This document shows positions 9,421-17,195 of a DNA stretch of 64,000 nt, piece after piece (within the stretch, counting starts at the first letter, position 1; each line of letters begins with the position of its first letter). The DNA is from Pseudomonas anguilliseptica (GTDB lineage: Bacteria; Pseudomonadota; Gammaproteobacteria; Pseudomonadales; Pseudomonadaceae), in the NCBI RefSeq assembly GCF_900105355.1, contig NZ_FNSC01000001.1:2604001-2668000 (forward strand). The letters run 5' to 3'. A program made the translations under genes and the position numbers. The notes beneath the pieces were generated by a model that had not been told where the DNA came from, made no database searches, and was given only the letters and a program-made list of their open reading frames with translations.

Positions 9421-9946
9421 TTAATCCATTGCGCCGTGGCCTGGCGCACATCGTCACCCGCGCGGTGGTCAGCCTGGTGAATGACGCCGCCAAGATGCAG
9501 GCCCTGCAGGTCAGCCTGCTGGCTGATGAGCAGCTCGATAACGTCGAGCATTGGCAGCCTTATGGCTTCACCGCCCACCCGCTGGCCGGGGCCGAGGCCT
9601 TGGTACTGGCCGTCGGTGGCCACCGTGCGCACAGCGTTGTGGTGTCCTGCGCTGACCGCCGCTACCGCCTTGTCGGCATGCAGGGCGGCGAGGTGGCCAT
9701 CTACACCGACGAAAAGGACAAGATCCATTTCAAGCGCGGCCGCGTGATCGACATCGAGACCCACACCCTCAACATCAAGGCCGCCACGGGCGTGCACTTC
9801 GATACGCCAGAGATAACCAGCACCGGGAAGATCGTCTCTGCGGGCGACCAAATCGCGGACGGCGTTAGCCAGATCAACCACGTCCACGAAGACACTATGC
9901 CGGCTGTTGACCAGCAATCAGGCAAGCCATTGCCCGGAGGTGGCGC

Positions 9947-10351
9947 ATGACAGACCTAGCCCTGAGCTGGAATGGCCGAGAGGCCGACCTGGTGATTGAG
10001 GACGGCGACTTCGCTCTCGATGACAGCCTGCAAACCCCGGTGATCATCAGCCTGTTTTCCGACCGCCGCGCCCGCCCAGATGACGCCTGGCCAGACGTAC
10101 CGGCTGACCTGATCGGCTCCCGTCTGTGGTTGCTGCGCCGCGAGAAAGAAATTGCCGAGACCCTGCGCCGCGCCCGTGAGTACGGCAAAGAGTCGGTCGC
10201 CTGGACGCTGGATGACGGCATTGCCGCAAAAGTTGAGGTAACCGCCAGCGTGCCTAAGCGCGGCGTCCTACGCCTGCAGGTGGTCATCAGCCGCCGCAAT
10301 GGGCAAACCGAGAACTACCAATACGACACCCTCTGGGAAACCCTGCAATGA
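9947..10351 (+). CDS. Mu gp46-like baseplate protein (GP46 family)
   Basis: This protein of 134 residues belongs to PF07409. The ATG overlaps the spike stop (ATGA). Recognisable segments are SLFSDRRARPDD near residue 37 and GSRLWLLRREKEIAETL. Members are related to T4 gp25 and form part of the baseplate wedge inner ring. The frame is full length, and its end overlaps the next start by four bases. Confidence 0.85.
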   Translation: MTDLALSWNGREADLVIEDGDFALDDSLQTPVIISLFSDRRARPDDAWPDVPADLIGSRLWLLRREKEIAETLRRAREYGKESVAWTLDDGIAAKVEVTASVPKRGVLRLQVVISRRNGQTENYQYDTLWETLQ

Positions 10352-11409
10352 CATTCACCCTGCCCACACTCGAAGAAAATCGGCAGCAGGTCGGCAGCGA
10401 CATCGAGGCCCATCTGCCCATCAAGAGCGCCAAAACCCGTCGCAGCACGGCCGGCGTTCTGGCGTTCGCCCAAGCTGGCGCGGTGCAGGGCCTGCACGCG
10501 CATATTGACTACCGTCACCGCAACTTCTTGCCGGATGAGTTGGCCAACGCCGAGGGCGTGGAACGCTGGGCGCGCATTTATAAGTTTTGGTATCTAGACC
10601 CAACCTACGCGGCCGGCCCCTTGCTGATCAGCGGCGCTGTTGGCGCAACGCTGAACGCTGGCACGTTGTTTCAGTACAGCCAGGGCCTGTTGTATGCCGT
10701 GCGCGAGACAGTAACCCTGACGGCCACCAGCGGCCTGGCCACACTGGACGCGCAAACTCCAGGCACCGCTGGCAACCTCCCGGCAGGCTCGCGCCGGACT
10801 CTACTCAGCCCAGTAACCGGCATTCAATCCGCCGCCCAAGTGGCCGAGGGCGGCATCAAAGACGGCACCGCCCAGGAAACCCTGGATGGCCTGCGCGAGC
10901 GGGTACTGCACCGTATGGCCGAGCCGCCACAAGGCGGCAGCCTAACCGACTATGAAACCTGGGCGCTTGAGTCGCACCCTTCGATTACTAGGGCCTGGGC
11001 CACTGAACACGAACAAGGCAGCGGCAGCGTGGTGGTGCGCATTGTCTGCGACAACCAGGAAAGCCCTATCCCTAGTGCGGAGGTGCTCGCCATCTGCGCC
11101 GCCTATATTGCCCAGCGCCGGCCCGCAGGCCGCCGTTCTGTCTATGTGTTGCCGCCAGAGGCCACGCCGGTCAATTACCAGATTCACCTGGTGTCAGATA
11201 CAGCGCTAGTAAGGGCCGCTGCTGAGGCCGAACTGCGCGACTTGCACCGCCGCGAATCGCGCCCGGCCGGCACCCTGAAAATCAGCCACATCCGCGAGGC
11301 CGTCAGCATCGCGGCCGGCGAAACCGATAACAGCGTCGAGGCCCCAGTCGCAAGCGTCGTCGCCGCGCCGGGCCATATGCTGACCTTTGGGGGCATCGAG
11401 TGGATATAA
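10348..11409 (+). CDS. Baseplate J-like protein (Mu gp47-like wedge)
   Basis: This gene gives 353 residues of the baseplate J family (PF04865), a wedge component homologous to P2 gpJ. The N-terminal segment contains STAGVLAFAQAGAVQGLHAH. Conserved blocks include TPGTAGNLPAGSRRTLLSPV and EPPQGGSLTDYETWALE. The gene overlaps both neighbours, as expected for one translationally coupled operon. Confidence 0.9.
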   Translation: MTFTLPTLEENRQQVGSDIEAHLPIKSAKTRRSTAGVLAFAQAGAVQGLHAHIDYRHRNFLPDELANAEGVERWARIYKFWYLDPTYAAGPLLISGAVGATLNAGTLFQYSQGLLYAVRETVTLTATSGLATLDAQTPGTAGNLPAGSRRTLLSPVTGIQSAAQVAEGGIKDGTAQETLDGLRERVLHRMAEPPQGGSLTDYETWALESHPSITRAWATEHEQGSGSVVVRIVCDNQESPIPSAEVLAICAAYIAQRRPAGRRSVYVLPPEATPVNYQIHLVSDTALVRAAAEAELRDLHRRESRPAGTLKISHIREAVSIAAGETDNSVEAPVASVVAAPGHMLTFGGIEWI

Positions 11410-11999
11410 GCGCCCAAGGCTACGGCCGCCAACTTAGCCAGCTGCTGCCACCTGGTGAGGCCTGGTCCCAAGACCCAGAGAGCAACCTGCAGAAGCTGTT
11501 GCAAGCCTATGGACGCAGCTTCTCCCGTGCCCACCAGCGGGCCGATGACCTGTGGCGCGAGACCAGCCCAGCGGAGGCATTTGAAACGCTGGAGCGCTGG
11601 GAGCGCGCCCTTGGCCTGCCCGATGAATGCAGCGTGCAAGGCTCAATGACTGTCCAGGAACGCTCCCGCGCGGTGCTGGCCAAGTTGGTCAGTCTGGGCG
11701 GCCAGAGTCGCCCGCACTTCCTCGCCATTGCTGAGGCGCTGGGCTACCCAAACGCCACCATTACCGAGTACTGGGCGCGCCGCTACGGCCGCGCGCACAT
11801 GGGCGAAGCCTACGGCGGCGAAGACTGGGAAGACGCCTGGCAGCTCAACCTGCCAGCACCGCAAATCATCGAGCGCCGCCACGGCCGCTCAGCCATGGGC
11901 GAGCCCTACCGCGTGTGGGGCGATAGCCAGTTGGAGTGCGTCATGCACAAGCGCAAGCCGGGCGGCTCAATTCTCTTTTTCAGCTACGGAGGTATTTGA
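11400..11999 (+). CDS. Mu gp48-like tail protein (DUF2313 / YmfQ)
   Basis: A GTG start at 11400 overlaps the end of the baseplate J gene. The product has 199 residues of PF10076, which joins the wedge to the tail fibres. The motifs are LLPPGEAW near the N-terminus, [12 protein letters not shown] in the middle and a C-terminal [20 protein letters not shown]. The stop overlaps the tail fibre ATG. Confidence 0.85.
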   Translation: MDISAQGYGRQLSQLLPPGEAWSQDPESNLQKLLQAYGRSFSRAHQRADDLWRETSPAEAFETLERWERALGLPDECSVQGSMTVQERSRAVLAKLVSLGGQSRPHFLAIAEALGYPNATITEYWARRYGRAHMGEAYGGEDWEDAWQLNLPAPQIIERRHGRSAMGEPYRVWGDSQLECVMHKRKPGGSILFFSYGGI

Positions 12000-13081
12000 T
12001 GGATTACCCACACAGCCAACCCGGCGTGGCCTTGCGTGATGGCAAGTTCACCGACGGCAACCCACTGCTTAGCATTCCGGCCTCGCGTGACCCCGCCAGT
12101 TGGGCAAACCTGGTTACCGATGAGCTGCTCAACGTCATCACCGCAGCTGGCCTTGTGCCAAATGAGGCGCAAAACAACCAACTGTTGCTGGCAATCAAAG
12201 CCCTGACCCGCAGCACGTTTCTCAGCATTAATGCCGACACCGTTCTGACTCCTGCGCAGGTGGGCCTGATTGCGATTGATGCCAGTGGCGGTAATCGGCT
12301 GATTACCCTGCCAGAGGCTGACTCCGACCTGGGCGTGGTCGACATCATCGTGCGGCGCGTGGACAACACCGGCAACCGCCTCAAAGTGCAGGCCGCTGGC
12401 GCGGAAAAGATCAAATTTCACACCCATTTGAATGCGGCGGGTTACGGCTTCCTTTACCTGATGGGCGCGGGCGACTGGTGGCACCTGCGCAGCGATGGGG
12501 CTGGTAACTGGTGGCCAATCGGCCGACACGACAGTGACGCCCTCGGCCGCCCAGTGTTTGAAACCACCACCATGATCTCACCAGGCGGTTGGGGCGTGTT
12601 CGCCGGCAGCCTGTTCAATCGTGCGGAATGGCCGTGGCTATGGGATCACGGCCAGCAGTCAGGAATGCTCACCACCGAGGCGGCCCGTGTAGGTATGGAG
12701 GGCGGCTGGACTAGTGGTGATGGAGCCACGACTTTCCGTGGCCCCGAGGGGCGTGGTGAGTTTCTTCGGGTTGTTGACGCTGGTCGTGGCGTTGATCCCA
12801 GCCGCGTCGCAGGTTCTAGCCAGTTGGGTTCGGTTCTGCCGGTCGACACTACGGGGATTGAATCGCCTTATGTCGCCAACTTCACCAGCCAGGCAGTTCC
12901 TGGTGGTGATGGGCCGCTTGTGGCGGCGCGAACTGGCCTGGACTTCGAGCCGAATGGTCTGAGCAAGTATCCGGGGCATGCAGTTGTCTGGATATCTGGC
13001 ACAGCGGCAACCACGGGGTTTGCCCACGGCGTCACACGTCCACGCAACATTGCCTACCCGGGCCGCATCAAACTGATCTGA
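11999..13081 (+). CDS. Tail fibre protein
   Basis: I place the start at ATG 11999, overlapping the gp48 stop and preceded by ACGGAGG; this gives 360 residues. The N-terminus has the fibre attachment pattern [20 protein letters not shown]. The C-terminal part resembles phage collar domains ([41 protein letters not shown]), ending in [14 protein letters not shown]. The distal part would bind the host surface, so specificity cannot be predicted from sequence. Confidence 0.85.
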   Translation: MDYPHSQPGVALRDGKFTDGNPLLSIPASRDPASWANLVTDELLNVITAAGLVPNEAQNNQLLLAIKALTRSTFLSINADTVLTPAQVGLIAIDASGGNRLITLPEADSDLGVVDIIVRRVDNTGNRLKVQAAGAEKIKFHTHLNAAGYGFLYLMGAGDWWHLRSDGAGNWWPIGRHDSDALGRPVFETTTMISPGGWGVFAGSLFNRAEWPWLWDHGQQSGMLTTEAARVGMEGGWTSGDGATTFRGPEGRGEFLRVVDAGRGVDPSRVAGSSQLGSVLPVDTTGIESPYVANFTSQAVPGGDGPLVAARTGLDFEPNGLSKYPGHAVVWISGTAATTGFAHGVTRPRNIAYPGRIKLI

Positions 13082-13091
13082 GGAACCCACC

Positions 13092-13787
13092 ATGCACATC
13101 TACATCGCAGACAACGCGGGCGTCCTCACTGGCCCGGTCGACCTTCCTGTTATTCCCGGCATTGGCATCCAGGTGCCGAGTAACGCTCTCCAACTTGAGG
13201 CGCTGCTGGATGAGCCAACAGCAGGCAACGTATGGGCGCTGGTCAATGGCCAGCCGCAGCAGCTGCCCGACCATCGCGGCAAGGTCTACCGCAAGGAAGA
13301 CGGCGCAGAGCTGCAGCACGCCGAAGTGGGCGAGCTGCCCGATGCGCTAACCACCGAGCCGCGTACATCCCCGGCCCACCGCTGGCTCGATGGCGCATGG
13401 CAGTTTGACGCTGCCCTGGCCGCTGCTCAACGTGAGGCGGATGAGCTGACGGTGTGGGAGGCAATCAAGGCTGAGCGCGACCGCCGCACCCAGCAGGGTG
13501 GCTACCAAGCCAGCGGCCATTGGTTCCACTCCGACACGTTTAGCCGCAGCCAGCAGCTCGGCCTGGTGATGATGGGCCAGGCCATTCCGGCTATTCAGTG
13601 GAAAACCATGTCGGGTGCATTCGTCACCATGACGGCCAGCCTGGCGCAGGCAATCTTTGCGGCAGGCGCAGCCAGTGACCAGGCCATTTTCGCGGCCGCT
13701 GAGCAGCACTATGCCGCGATGCAGGCCAGTGCTAATCCGCTGGCGTATGACTACTCGGCCGGCTGGCCGGCTGTATACGGGGAGTAA
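13092..13787 (+). CDS. Tail fibre assembly-like protein with DUF4376 domain
   Basis: This protein has 231 residues, starting 10 bases after the fibre gene. The C-terminal half carries a DUF4376 pattern (RRTQQGGYQASGHWFHSD, then MTASLAQAIFAA). Such proteins follow fibre genes and are taken to be fibre chaperones or accessory fibre subunits. The N-terminal half is not assigned. Confidence 0.65.
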   Translation: MHIYIADNAGVLTGPVDLPVIPGIGIQVPSNALQLEALLDEPTAGNVWALVNGQPQQLPDHRGKVYRKEDGAELQHAEVGELPDALTTEPRTSPAHRWLDGAWQFDAALAAAQREADELTVWEAIKAERDRRTQQGGYQASGHWFHSDTFSRSQQLGLVMMGQAIPAIQWKTMSGAFVTMTASLAQAIFAAGAASDQAIFAAAEQHYAAMQASANPLAYDYSAGWPAVYGE

Positions 13788-13790
13788 TGC

Positions 13791-14297
13791 ATGGAAAAAG
13801 TGCGCGTTCTATTCACCCGCCGCCGCCGCCGCCGCCGCCGCCATCCAGGCAGCGTAGCCATTCGCACGTTCACCTGGTCGGCCTGGTCGCATGTCGACCT
13901 GATCGACGACACGGGGAGCGCCCCGGTGTTGATCGGTGCCATTGCCTTTCAGGGCGTAGTGAAGGAAAGCCTTGAGCAGCGCCTGGCCAAAGCCAGCCGC
14001 GCGGCCCTGGTCGAGTTCCCGGTTAGCGATGCGGCGTCCGTTATTGCCGCCGCACGCGGCCAACTGGGCAAGCCCTACGACTGGGCCGGCATCGCGGGCC
14101 TGGTCACCCGTAACCGCGATTGGCAGGCTGAAGACAGCTGGTTTTGCAGTGAACTGGTGGCTTGGGCATTCACCCAGGGCGGCTCACCGTTATTCCGCGA
14201 AGACCTGGTCGGGCGAATCAACCCACAGCACCTGTGGATGCTCGCCCATCCATACCAGCGGCCAGAGCGGCCACTGGAATTATTGAATTTGATTTAA
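13791..14297 (+). CDS. Papain-like amidase/peptidase (YiiX / DUF830-type), phage-borne
   Basis: This gene gives 168 residues with the permuted NlpC/P60 arrangement: a His in AWSHVDLI, then GQLGKPYDWAGI and a Cys in DSWFCSELVAWAF. Such enzymes cleave amide bonds in peptidoglycan or lipids and are common near tail fibres in transposable phages. Near the N-terminus an uninterrupted run of eight Arg is encoded by a CGC microsatellite. No signal peptide is evident. Confidence 0.7.
   Translation: MEKVRVLFTRRRRRRRRHPGSVAIRTFTWSAWSHVDLIDDTGSAPVLIGAIAFQGVVKESLEQRLAKASRAALVEFPVSDAASVIAAARGQLGKPYDWAGIAGLVTRNRDWQAEDSWFCSELVAWAFTQGGSPLFREDLVGRINPQHLWMLAHPYQRPERPLELLNLI
13818..13841 (+). repeat. (CGC)8 trinucleotide repeat inside the amidase gene
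   Basis: Eight perfect CGC units encode eight consecutive Arg residues from codon 10. Length change in steps of three would vary the Arg run without breaking the frame. Confidence 0.9.
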
Positions 14298-14383
14298 GAG
14301 AGGGCGGCCAGTCCTAGTGTTCCAGCACCCGAACTGACCACCAACCCGCAGAACCAGCCTGCAAGCCAGCCAAGGCCCTCCCA

Positions 14384-14395
14384 CTCTCGCGAGAG
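14384..14395. promoter_or_regulatory. Perfect palindrome CTCTCGCGAGAG upstream of com-mom
   Basis: A 12-bp perfect palindrome lies 38 bp before the com ATG, just before a terminator-like hairpin. It could be a regulator site for the modification operon. This is suggested by position only. Confidence 0.35.
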
Positions 14396-14401
14396 CGGGG
14401 C

Positions 14402-14427
14402 AAGCCTATCTGAAATAAGGCTTTTTT
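14402..14427 (+). terminator. Terminator-like hairpin between the tail operon and com
   Basis: AAGCCT (14402-14407) pairs with AGGCTT (14418-14423), followed by a run of T residues to 14427. It would end tail-operon transcripts ahead of com, implying that com-mom has its own promoter or depends on read-through. Confidence 0.6.
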
Positions 14428-14432
14428 GCAGA

Positions 14433-14678
14433 ATGATCGACATACGTTGTGGCGGCTGTAGCCGCCTACTTGCCCGCGTTAGCGGGTGCTACACCCTACA
14501 AATCAAGTGCCCGCGATGCCGGACACTCAATAGCCAGACAGCCACGAGCTGCCCCACAGAACGCCCACGAGCGTCTCCATATATGGAAACGACTCGTGGC
14601 CAAACAGAAACCCTCGTATCACCCGCAACACCCAGGCACGTTCACGGCACCGACAACAACCCAGCCAGGCTTCATTGA
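14433..14678 (+). CDS. com: Com-like zinc-finger translational activator of mom
   Basis: This protein of 81 residues belongs to the Mu Com family (PF10122). The N-terminal treble of cysteines, C6-G-G-C9 and C26-P-R-C29, forms the zinc finger. Mu Com binds mom mRNA and opens the hairpin that hides its start. The tail beyond residue 35 is low complexity. The gene overlaps mom by 83 bases in another frame, and a hairpin containing the mom start lies within the com coding region. The start has a weak ribosome site. Confidence 0.85.
   Translation: MIDIRCGGCSRLLARVSGCYTLQIKCPRCRTLNSQTATSCPTERPRASPYMETTRGQTETLVSPATPRHVHGTDNNPARLH
14565..14599 (+). promoter_or_regulatory. mom translation-inhibitory hairpin
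   Basis: CCACGAG (14565-14571) is perfectly complementary to CTCGTGG (14593-14599), and TCCA/TGGA pair inside around a TATA loop. The GTG that I take as the mom start (14596-14598) lies in the 3' arm. A second CCACGAG at 14542-14548 could pair with the same 3' arm instead. This matches the known Mu Com/mom design, in which mom initiation is sequestered until Com binds. Confidence 0.75.
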
Positions 14679-15417
14679 AGGAACCGAAGCGACGGCAGGT
14701 TTTGGGCACCGCGACTTCTATATCGCGGTCATCCCCAGGGCCGAGGCGGTGAGCATCATCAGGGCCAATCACTATTCCAGGCGCATTGTCTCCAACAGCT
14801 TCATCCACCTGGGTGTTTGGGTGGATGGGGTTATGCGCGGAGTTTTGCAGTTTGGCTACGCCCTCAACCCAAGGGCGGCTGACAAGATCGTAGCAGGCAC
14901 AGAGATTGGTCAGTATCTGGAGCTAAATCGCATGTGGCTCGACGACATTGCGCCACGCAACAGCGAAAGCCGGGCGTTGAGCTACTGCTTCAAGTACATC
15001 AAGCGGGTATGCCCAGCTGTGGCTTGGATTCAGTCTTTTGCGGATGAGCGCTGCGGGGCTTGGGGCGTGGTCTATCAGGCGGCGAACTTCCATTACTTTG
15101 GCCACCACTGGACAAGCTTCTACGAGCTGGACGGCGAGACCTACCACAGCCAGCTGTTAAGCCGGCACAAAGCCAGTGGCGGGCGGGCGCAGTACCTGCG
15201 AGAGAACCTAGGTCGTGCAACCATCCACAGACTCAGGCAGTTCCGCTACATCTATATGGTTAAGCAGTCCTGGCTTAAGCGCTGCAAGGTCAGTCCGCTC
15301 CCGTATCCAAAGCCCGGCCAGCCTCTACCAGATCGGCGTAGGCATCGCCGGCTTGTCCAGGTGCCAAACACCGCGCAAAATTTGCCAACGCGGCGCACGC
15401 CGCGCGGTGCCAAATAA
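14596..15417 (+). CDS. mom: Mom-like DNA adenine modification protein
   Basis: From GTG 14596 the frame gives 273 residues (Mu Mom has about 231). Mom-family blocks are visible: FYIAVIPRAEAVSIIRANHY, SFIHLGVWVDGVMRGVLQFG, YLELNRMWLDDIAPRNSES and QSFADERCGAWGVVYQAANF. Mom adds a carbamoylmethyl (acetamido) group to adenine N6, protecting phage DNA from restriction. An upstream in-frame ATG (14449) would read through all of com and is less likely. The C-terminal 30 residues are Arg/Pro-rich and run into the phage end repeats. Confidence 0.85.
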   Translation: MAKQKPSYHPQHPGTFTAPTTTQPGFIEGTEATAGFGHRDFYIAVIPRAEAVSIIRANHYSRRIVSNSFIHLGVWVDGVMRGVLQFGYALNPRAADKIVAGTEIGQYLELNRMWLDDIAPRNSESRALSYCFKYIKRVCPAVAWIQSFADERCGAWGVVYQAANFHYFGHHWTSFYELDGETYHSQLLSRHKASGGRAQYLRENLGRATIHRLRQFRYIYMVKQSWLKRCKVSPLPYPKPGQPLPDRRRHRRLVQVPNTAQNLPTRRTPRGAK

Positions 15418-15442
15418 CGTGCAAGGCGGTGCCAAAACCGGC
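15360..15442 (+). repeat. Three GGTGCCAAA repeats at the putative prophage right end
   Basis: GGTGCCAAA occurs at 15360-15368, 15406-15414 and 15428-15436, each followed by an A/C-rich stretch with CGC or TGC. Spacings are 46 and 22 bp. This resembles the R3, R2, R1 transposase-binding sites of the Mu right end. The phage end probably lies shortly after, possibly at the CA of 15452-15453. Confidence 0.5.
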
Positions 15443-15509
15443 GCGCGCTTACAATCTCGCGAGCTAGAGCGAGACAAGGCGCTACGTTAGTAACAGCCTC
15501 CGGCTGGTC

Positions 15510-15621
15510 AAAACAGGGGAGGAAGCGGAGTTTACTGTTGTAAATGAGCATGACTCGTTCCACTCGCCCTTCGGGCCGCGCTAAAGCGCATTAGCCGCGA
15601 GCGGCTTGCCGAGCCTGTTTT
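15510..15621. repeat. Structured intergenic element, copy 1
   Basis: The outer arms AAAACAGG (15510-15517) and CCTGTTTT (15614-15621) enclose TTTAC/GTAAA (15531-15544), a CCC-TT-GGG hairpin, GCGC-TAAA-GCGC and GCCGC-GA-GCGGC. The core GCGGAG...TGAGCA (15525-15550) recurs at 42043-42069 with compensatory stem changes. It lies 3' of the hydrolase gene and outside the prophage. Its function is unknown; it could act as a terminator, a small structured RNA or a MITE-like repeat. Confidence 0.55.
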
Positions 15622-16003
15622 TAGGCAGTATCGCCGACGCGCAGCAGATCCGAAGCAGGCTCTAGGCGCAGGCCGCTGCTGGTAGCGGTTGCAGTTGGAA
15701 CTGCGTCGCCAGCGCCTGGCTGGCCTGCTGATCGCTGTGCGGGAAAACGAAGGCCAGGCCGTTTGGATCCTGGCGCAGGGGTAGCAGAGGCTGGGCGGGT
15801 AGATCCTTGCACAGCAATTGCCAGCCACGCGTGCCGCGAATAGCCGGCAGATCAGCGTGCAGCAAGCCGCCAAAGAAACCCAATTCGCTGAGCTCTACCG
15901 TCCATTCCCCACCATCACGATGCTGCAGGCGAGCGTGGCGCTGGCTGGGAGGCAGGCGCGTTTCATGGCGTTTTTCAAGCTGCAGCAGTTGCGATTGGGC
16001 TAG

Positions 16004-17195
16004 GGATGGTCTGAAGTAGCCCTGTATTTCCGGTCAACTTCAGCCTCCGCTGATTTTGAAAGCGGAAAACTGATCAAAAACGATCAAGTCATCCGCTCAT
16101 TTCGGTGTTTCTGGCCGCCGCGAGCACCTCGCAGCGGTCATTTCCCACATTACAGGCGCACCTCTCCTGCATTCGTCAGCAAATGTCGACGGGCCATCCA
16201 CAGGTTCGACAGGGCGAACAGCGTTACCAGTTGTGCGGTGTTTTTGGCCAGGCCACGGGAACGCGTCTTCACATAACCGAACTGACGCTTGATCACCCGG
16301 AACGGGTGCTCGACCTTGGCGCGAACTTGCGCCTTGGCCTTCTCGATCTTGCGCTTGGCTTTGTACAGCGCGCTGCGCTTACTCAACGTGTTGTACGTAC
16401 TGCGGCGGGCTGCGATCTGCCAGATCACTTCACGGCCTTCATGTTCTGGCCGCTTCTCTACGCCGGTGTAACCCGCGTCGGCACCCACCATGTTTTCTTT
16501 GCCGTGTAGCAGCTTGTCGACCTGAGTAACGTCTGCAACATTGGCTGCCGTGCCGATCACGCTATGCACTAAACCCGACTCGTCATCGACGCCGATGTGC
16601 GCCTTCATGCCGAAGTAATACTGGTTTCCCTTCTTGGTCTGGTGCATTTCCGGGTCACGCTTACCGTCCTTGTTCTTGGTCGAACTCGGCGCATTGATCA
16701 GCGTGGCATCGACGATGGTGCCTTGGCGCAATGACAAACCGCGGTCACCCAAATAGCCATTGATGACGGCCAAGATGCCCGCAGCCAGTTCGTGTTTCTC
16801 CAGCAATCGGCGGAAGTTGAGGATGGTGGTTTCGTCGGGAATGCGCTCCAGGCTCAGACCCGCAAACTGGCGCAGGATGGTGGTCTCGTACAGAGCCTCC
16901 TCCATCGCCGGGTCGCTGTAGCCGAACCAGTTCTGCATCAAATGAACCCGTAACATCGCCATCAGCGGATAGGCTGGACGTCCGCCTTCACCCTTGGGGT
17001 AATGCGGTTCGATCAAGGCAATCAAACCCTTCCACGGCACAACCTGATCCATCTCGATCAGGAACAGCTCTTTGCGGGTTTGCTTGCGCTTGCCGGCGTA
17101 CTCGGCGTCGGCGAAGGTCATCTGCTTCATCGGAAAACTCGGCGGGTGGAGTTCAGGTATTTTGCCAAATTCAGGAAGTCTTCTTCAGGGTTTCC
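16004..17195 (-). mobile_element. IS5-family insertion sequence, copy B
   Basis: The element is 1192 bp, flanked by CTAG at 16000-16003 and 17196-17199. The ends are GGATGGTCTGAAG and, inverted, GGAAACCCTGAAG. It has inserted in the hydrolase gene. Its left terminal region is identical to that of copy C. Confidence 0.9.
16150..17130 (-). CDS. IS5-family transposase (copy B)
   Basis: This 326-residue DDE transposase is the same protein as copy A with a scatter of substitutions (for example AYNTLSKRSALY in place of KKLGKRSALY context). The catalytic blocks IVDATLINAPSS, ADAGYTGVEKR and KVEHPFRVIKRQFGY are intact. Confidence 0.9.
   Translation of the reverse strand: MKQMTFADAEYAGKRKQTRKELFLIEMDQVVPWKGLIALIEPHYPKGEGGRPAYPLMAMLRVHLMQNWFGYSDPAMEEALYETTILRQFAGLSLERIPDETTILNFRRLLEKHELAAGILAVINGYLGDRGLSLRQGTIVDATLINAPSSTKNKDGKRDPEMHQTKKGNQYYFGMKAHIGVDDESGLVHSVIGTAANVADVTQVDKLLHGKENMVGADAGYTGVEKRPEHEGREVIWQIAARRSTYNTLSKRSALYKAKRKIEKAKAQVRAKVEHPFRVIKRQFGYVKTRSRGLAKNTAQLVTLFALSNLWMARRHLLTNAGEVRL

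Larger units (their letters stand above)
8203..9950 (+). pseudogene. Baseplate spike assembly protein (Mu gp45-like), split by an IS5-family element
   Basis: The start is ATG 8203-8205. Eight codons later the frame is cut by the IS at 8229-9420. Removing the IS and one TTAA copy restores CTT AAT CCA in frame, giving MRGVDRLLNPLRRGLAHIV followed by 170 residues ending PGGGA at TGA 9948-9950. The protein belongs to the Mu gp45 / gpV spike family, which punctures the outer membrane. The rest of the frame is open, so disruption appears recent. Confidence 0.85.

Noticed and set aside
14297..14433. A tRNA-like fold upstream of com
   Set aside because: Only a palindrome and a terminator-like stem are present; no cloverleaf can be drawn.
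15532..15873. A 113-codon minus-strand frame downstream of the prophage
   Set aside because: The real hydrolase remnant uses another frame there, and part of this frame runs through the structured element.
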